This document shows positions 6,465 to 8,342 of a stretch of DNA of 8,342 nucleotides, in pieces (the stretch's first letter is position 1; every line of letters starts with the position of its first letter). Below the pieces are notes generated by a model. The model made no database searches. It saw only the letters and a list, made by a program, of their open reading frames with translations, and was not told the DNA's origin. The position numbers and the translations under genes are program-made. This stretch comes from Euzebyaceae bacterium (GTDB lineage: Bacteria; Actinomycetota; Nitriliruptoria; Euzebyales; Egibacteraceae). Location of the stretch: assembly GCA_013696915.1 (NCBI GenBank), contig JACCXR010000351.1, positions 1 through 8,342 of the forward strand. The letters are read 5' to 3'.

Positions 6465-6582
6465 GGGTTGTCGCCTTGTGGGTGCGAGGGGTCGGGTACC
6501 GCAGCTGCGCGCGTCGAGAAACGCGCCGGCACCACGCGGCGGACCACGATAGCACCCGCCGGCGTCGTGCCGTCGCGGAGGG
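6465..6582 (-). other. ruvB-yajC intergenic gap, likely leader of the sec operon
   Basis: This 118-base gap is the longest non-coding stretch in the window. It holds a candidate extended -10 element and a small GC hairpin (GCGCGT at 6509-6514, six-base loop, ACGCGC at 6521-6526). The hairpin has no T-run on either side, so I do not call it a terminator. No ORF in the gap is convincing. Confidence 0.5.
6546..6554 (-). promoter_or_regulatory. Candidate extended -10 promoter element upstream of yajC
   Basis: The minus strand reads TGC-TATCGT, which fits an extended -10 (TGN followed by TANNNT) of a housekeeping sigma factor. No good -35 box is visible at 16-18 bases upstream; the sequence there (near CGGCAC) is poor. 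If used, transcription would start near 6540 and leave a leader of about 75 bases before yajC. It is one of the few AT-containing spots in the gap, which is the main support. Tentative. Confidence 0.28.
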
Positions 6583-7614
6583 TCAGCCGTCGAACAGGCT
6601 GGGCGACACGGCGGGGTCCGCCGGCGGGATCAGGCCGAGATGGCGGTACGCGCCGGCGGTCGCGATCCGGCCTCGCGGGGTGCGCGCGAGGAGGCCCTGC
6701 TGGATCAGGAAGGGCTCCACGACGTCCTCGACGGTGTCGGCCTCCTCCCCCACGGCCACGGCGAGCGTCGACAGACCGACCGGCCCGCCGCCGAAGTCGC
6801 GGCAGAGCGCGAGCAGCACCCAGCGGTCGAGCTTGTCCAGTCCGCGGCCATCGACCTCGAACAGCTCCAGGGCCGCCCGCGCAACCCCCCCCGTGACGGT
6901 GCCGTCGGCGCGCACCTCGGCGTAGTCGCGGACGCGCTTCAGCAGTCGGTTCGCGATGCGGGGCGTCCCGCGGCTGCGCCGTGCGACCTCCGCGGCGCCG
7001 TCGGTGTCCAAGGCGACGCCGAGGATGCGGGCGCTGCGGACGAGGATGCCGACGAGTTCCCCGGCGTCGTAGAAGTCGAGCCGTGCGGCGAACCCGAAGC
7101 GGTCGCGCAGCGGCGAGGTGATGAGGCCGGTCCGCGTGGTGGCGCCGACCAGCGTGAACGCCGGCAGCGGCAGGCGCAGCGCCTTGGCCCCGGGGCCCTT
7201 CCCGACGACGATGTCGAGGCTGAAGTCCTCCATCGCCGGATAGAGGATCTCCTCGACGGGCCGGGGCAGCCGGTGGATCTCGTCGACGAAGAGGACGTCG
7301 CCGGCCTCGAGGTTGGTCAGGATCGCCGCGAGGTCACCCGGTCGCTCGAGGGCCGGTCCGCTGGTGGTCCGCAGGTCGGCGTCCATCTCGGCGGCGACGA
7401 TCCCGGCGAGGCTGGTCTTGCCGAGCCCCGGAGGTCCGGAGAACAGCAGGTGGTCGGAGGGCGCGCCGCGGCCCTTGGCCCCGTCGAGGACGAGGGACAG
7501 CTGCTCCTTGACCCTGGCCTGGCCGATGAACTCCTCGAGCCGGCGCGGGCGCAGGGAGGCGTCGAGCTCACCGTCGCCCGCGACCTCGCTGGTGGCGAGG
7601 ACGTCGTCGGTCAC
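6583..7614 (-). CDS. ruvB: Holliday junction branch-migration ATPase RuvB
   Basis: AAA+ hexameric motor that, loaded by RuvA, drives branch migration of Holliday junctions during recombinational repair. The 343-residue length is typical. Visible: L-R-P-R-R-L-E-E-F-I-G-Q (21-32), Walker A G-P-P-G-L-G-K-T (60-67), Walker B L-F-V-D-E-I-H-R (108-115), sensor 1 G-A-T-T-R-T-G (157-163), the L-R-D-R-F-G arginine-finger region (169-174), sensor 2 R-G-T-P-R-I-A-N-R-L-L (215-225), and a C-terminal winged-helix domain ending with R-T-P-R-G-R-I-A-T (311-319). The start is GTG at 7614, overlapping the ruvA stop as GTGA, so translation is probably coupled; the upstream ribosome-binding site is weak (GGGCAAG). 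An eight-G run on the coding strand (plus-strand C8 at 6885-6892) encodes part of T-G-G-V near residue 242. No key residue is missing. Confidence 0.98.
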   Translation of the reverse strand: MTDDVLATSEVAGDGELDASLRPRRLEEFIGQARVKEQLSLVLDGAKGRGAPSDHLLFSGPPGLGKTSLAGIVAAEMDADLRTTSGPALERPGDLAAILTNLEAGDVLFVDEIHRLPRPVEEILYPAMEDFSLDIVVGKGPGAKALRLPLPAFTLVGATTRTGLITSPLRDRFGFAARLDFYDAGELVGILVRSARILGVALDTDGAAEVARRSRGTPRIANRLLKRVRDYAEVRADGTVTGGVARAALELFEVDGRGLDKLDRWVLLALCRDFGGGPVGLSTLAVAVGEEADTVEDVVEPFLIQQGLLARTPRGRIATAGAYRHLGLIPPADPAVSPSLFDG

Positions 7615-8207
7615 CGCTTGCCCAGCGCGCGCAGAGCCTCGCGGAGGAGCTGCTCCGGGGCGGCGTCGGGATCGTCCGGCAGGGCGTCGACGGTCTTGGT
7701 CACCTCGGCGGTAGCGTAACCCAGCGCCACGAGGGCCTGGCGGACCTCGCCGCGGGCGTCCATGGCCCCGCCCGGCGCCGCGCCGTCGCCGGGGATGCCG
7801 TCCACGGTCCCGGACCCGAGTTTGGAGCGCAGCTCCAGGATCATGCGCTGGGCGCCCTTGCGGCCGACGCCCGGGATGACCGTCAGCGCCTGCACGTCCT
7901 CGGTGACCATGGCGCGCCGCAGCCCGTCGGCACCGAGCGTGCCGAGCGCGGCCAGCGCGAGCTTGGGCCCGACGCCGGTGACCGACAGCAGGACCTCGAA
8001 CAGCCCCCGCGCCGCGGGGTCGGGGAAGCCGTAGAGGTCGAGGGCGTCCTCCCGCACGGCCAGGAAGGTGTGGAGCGTGACCTCCCGCCCGGGGGCGCCG
8101 ACCGCGGAGCCCGCGGGGACGCGGACCCGGTAGCCGACGCCGTGGACGTCGAGGACGACCTCGCCGAGCGTGCTCGTGACGACCGTGCCGCGCAGCAGCG
8201 CGATCAC
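7611..8207 (-). CDS. ruvA: Holliday junction branch-migration complex subunit RuvA
   Basis: DNA-binding subunit that clamps the four-way junction and recruits RuvB. The 198 residues show the three-domain layout: N-terminal OB fold (1-62) with G-V-G-Y-R-V (23-28) and L-Y-G-F (58-61); two helix-hairpin-helix motifs, V-T-G-V-G-P-K-L-A-L-A-A-L (76-88) and I-P-G-V-G-R-K-G-A-Q-R-M (111-122); a Gly/Ala/Pro linker (about 131-150); and the mobile RuvB-binding domain III (152-198) with A-L-V-A-L-G-Y (158-164). The second hairpin has R-K-G-A-Q-R where many homologues have K-K-T-A-E-R, a mild variant. The GTG start at 8207 overlaps the upstream stop (GTGA) and is supported by AGGTGG seven bases before it. 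It overlaps ruvB by four bases. Assignment is secure. Confidence 0.97.
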   Translation of the reverse strand: MIALLRGTVVTSTLGEVVLDVHGVGYRVRVPAGSAVGAPGREVTLHTFLAVREDALDLYGFPDPAARGLFEVLLSVTGVGPKLALAALGTLGADGLRRAMVTEDVQALTVIPGVGRKGAQRMILELRSKLGSGTVDGIPGDGAAPGGAMDARGEVRQALVALGYATAEVTKTVDALPDDPDAAPEQLLREALRALGKR

Positions 8208-8342
8208 CGGCGCGCCACCTGGGCCCCCGGGCCGGCGGCCTCGACCGCGGCGGCGAGGCGCGGGCTCATGCCGTTGGCGTCGCTGGCACCGTTGCCGGCG
8301 CCGGCCGGATCGTGGGCGGCGCCGTTGCCGGCGCCGGCCGGG
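8204..8342 (-). CDS. ruvC: Probable RuvC C-terminal tail (partial, N-terminus beyond window)
   Basis: An open frame enters from the right edge and ends with TGA at 8206-8204, overlapping the ruvA GTG. It encodes about 45 residues: a Gly/Ala/Asn/Pro-rich part with two copies of D/x-P-A-G-A-G-N-G-A, then M-S-P-R-L-A-A-A-V-E-A-A-G and an A-R-R end. No catalytic residues of RuvC (the Asp/Glu-Asp nuclease core) are in view. The call rests on position: in Actinobacteria ruvC directly precedes ruvA with such coupling, and actinobacterial RuvC proteins often carry a poorly conserved Ala-rich tail after the nuclease domain. If right, the product is the Holliday-junction endonuclease acting with RuvAB. 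Confidence 0.68.
   Translation of the reverse strand, partial: PAGAGNGAAHDPAGAGNGASDANGMSPRLAAAVEAAGPGAQVARR
8215..8220 (-). promoter_or_regulatory. Shine-Dalgarno site of ruvA, inside the upstream coding region
   Basis: The minus strand reads AGGTGG, seven bases before the GTG at 8207. It lies within the last codons of the probable ruvC and supports the GTG start of ruvA, which encodes the expected M-I-A-L-L-R-G N-terminus. Confidence 0.6.
8289..8341. repeat. 20-base direct repeat with 33-base period in the probable ruvC tail
   Basis: CCGTTGCCGGCGCCGGCCGG occurs at 8289-8308 and identically at 8322-8341. Each copy contains the 12-base palindrome GCCGGCGCCGGC (8294-8305 and 8327-8338). The period of 33 bases equals 11 codons and produces the repeated P-A-G-A-G-N-G-A peptide. 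Further copies may lie beyond the window edge. Seen directly. Confidence 0.88.

Noticed and set aside
6509..6526. Short GC hairpin between ruvB and yajC as a terminator
   Set aside because: Only a six-base stem with no T-run after it; such inverted matches are common by chance at this GC content.
8289..8341. Repeat pair as the edge of a CRISPR array
   Set aside because: Two 20-base copies with a 13-base GC-rich spacer that is in frame and encodes a peptide repeat; CRISPR spacers are longer and unique.

Overview
This is a high-GC (roughly 70%) bacterial window. Every gene I can support lies on the minus strand. Gene content and order (ruvC-ruvA-ruvB-yajC-[HD protein]-secD-secF-apt) match the ruvCAB/sec/apt neighbourhood of Actinobacteria; queA and tgt, which sit between ruvB and yajC in Bacillus, are absent. 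An actinobacterium, possibly from a deep-branching lineage because of the extra HD gene and the unusual downstream genes, is my inference; nothing here fixes the genus.

Layout in the direction of transcription (window right to left). (1) 8342-6583: the 3' end of a probable ruvC, then ruvA and ruvB, joined by 4-base stop/start overlaps. Together they encode the Holliday-junction resolvase and branch-migration machine. (2) 6582-6465: a 118-base gap, the longest non-coding stretch, with a weak promoter candidate. (3) 6464-2586: yajC, an HD-domain phosphohydrolase-like protein, secD and secF, tightly packed. YajC, SecD and SecF form the accessory membrane complex that uses the proton gradient to help SecYEG export proteins. 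The HD protein is soluble and has no obvious role in export. (4) 2561-2028: apt, adenine salvage. (5) 1988-1026: uppP, which recycles the undecaprenyl carrier lipid and here has a signal-peptide-like N-terminal extension. (6) 934-1: the first 311 codons of a NhaP2-type K+/H+ (or Na+/H+) antiporter that runs off the left edge.

In Mycobacterium, Streptomyces and Bacillus apt is normally followed by the (p)ppGpp synthetase gene rel; here uppP and the antiporter take that place. Most junctions are overlaps or gaps under 40 bases, so polycistronic transcription is likely, with possible breaks at the 118-base ruvB-yajC gap and the 91-base uppP-antiporter gap. No tRNA, rRNA, CRISPR array, insertion sequence or convincing terminator is visible. 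Small repeats occur in the SecF tail coding region and the probable RuvC tail.

I found no clear new multi-gene system. The best leads are the conserved but uncharacterised HD protein inside the Sec accessory operon and the extended UppP.
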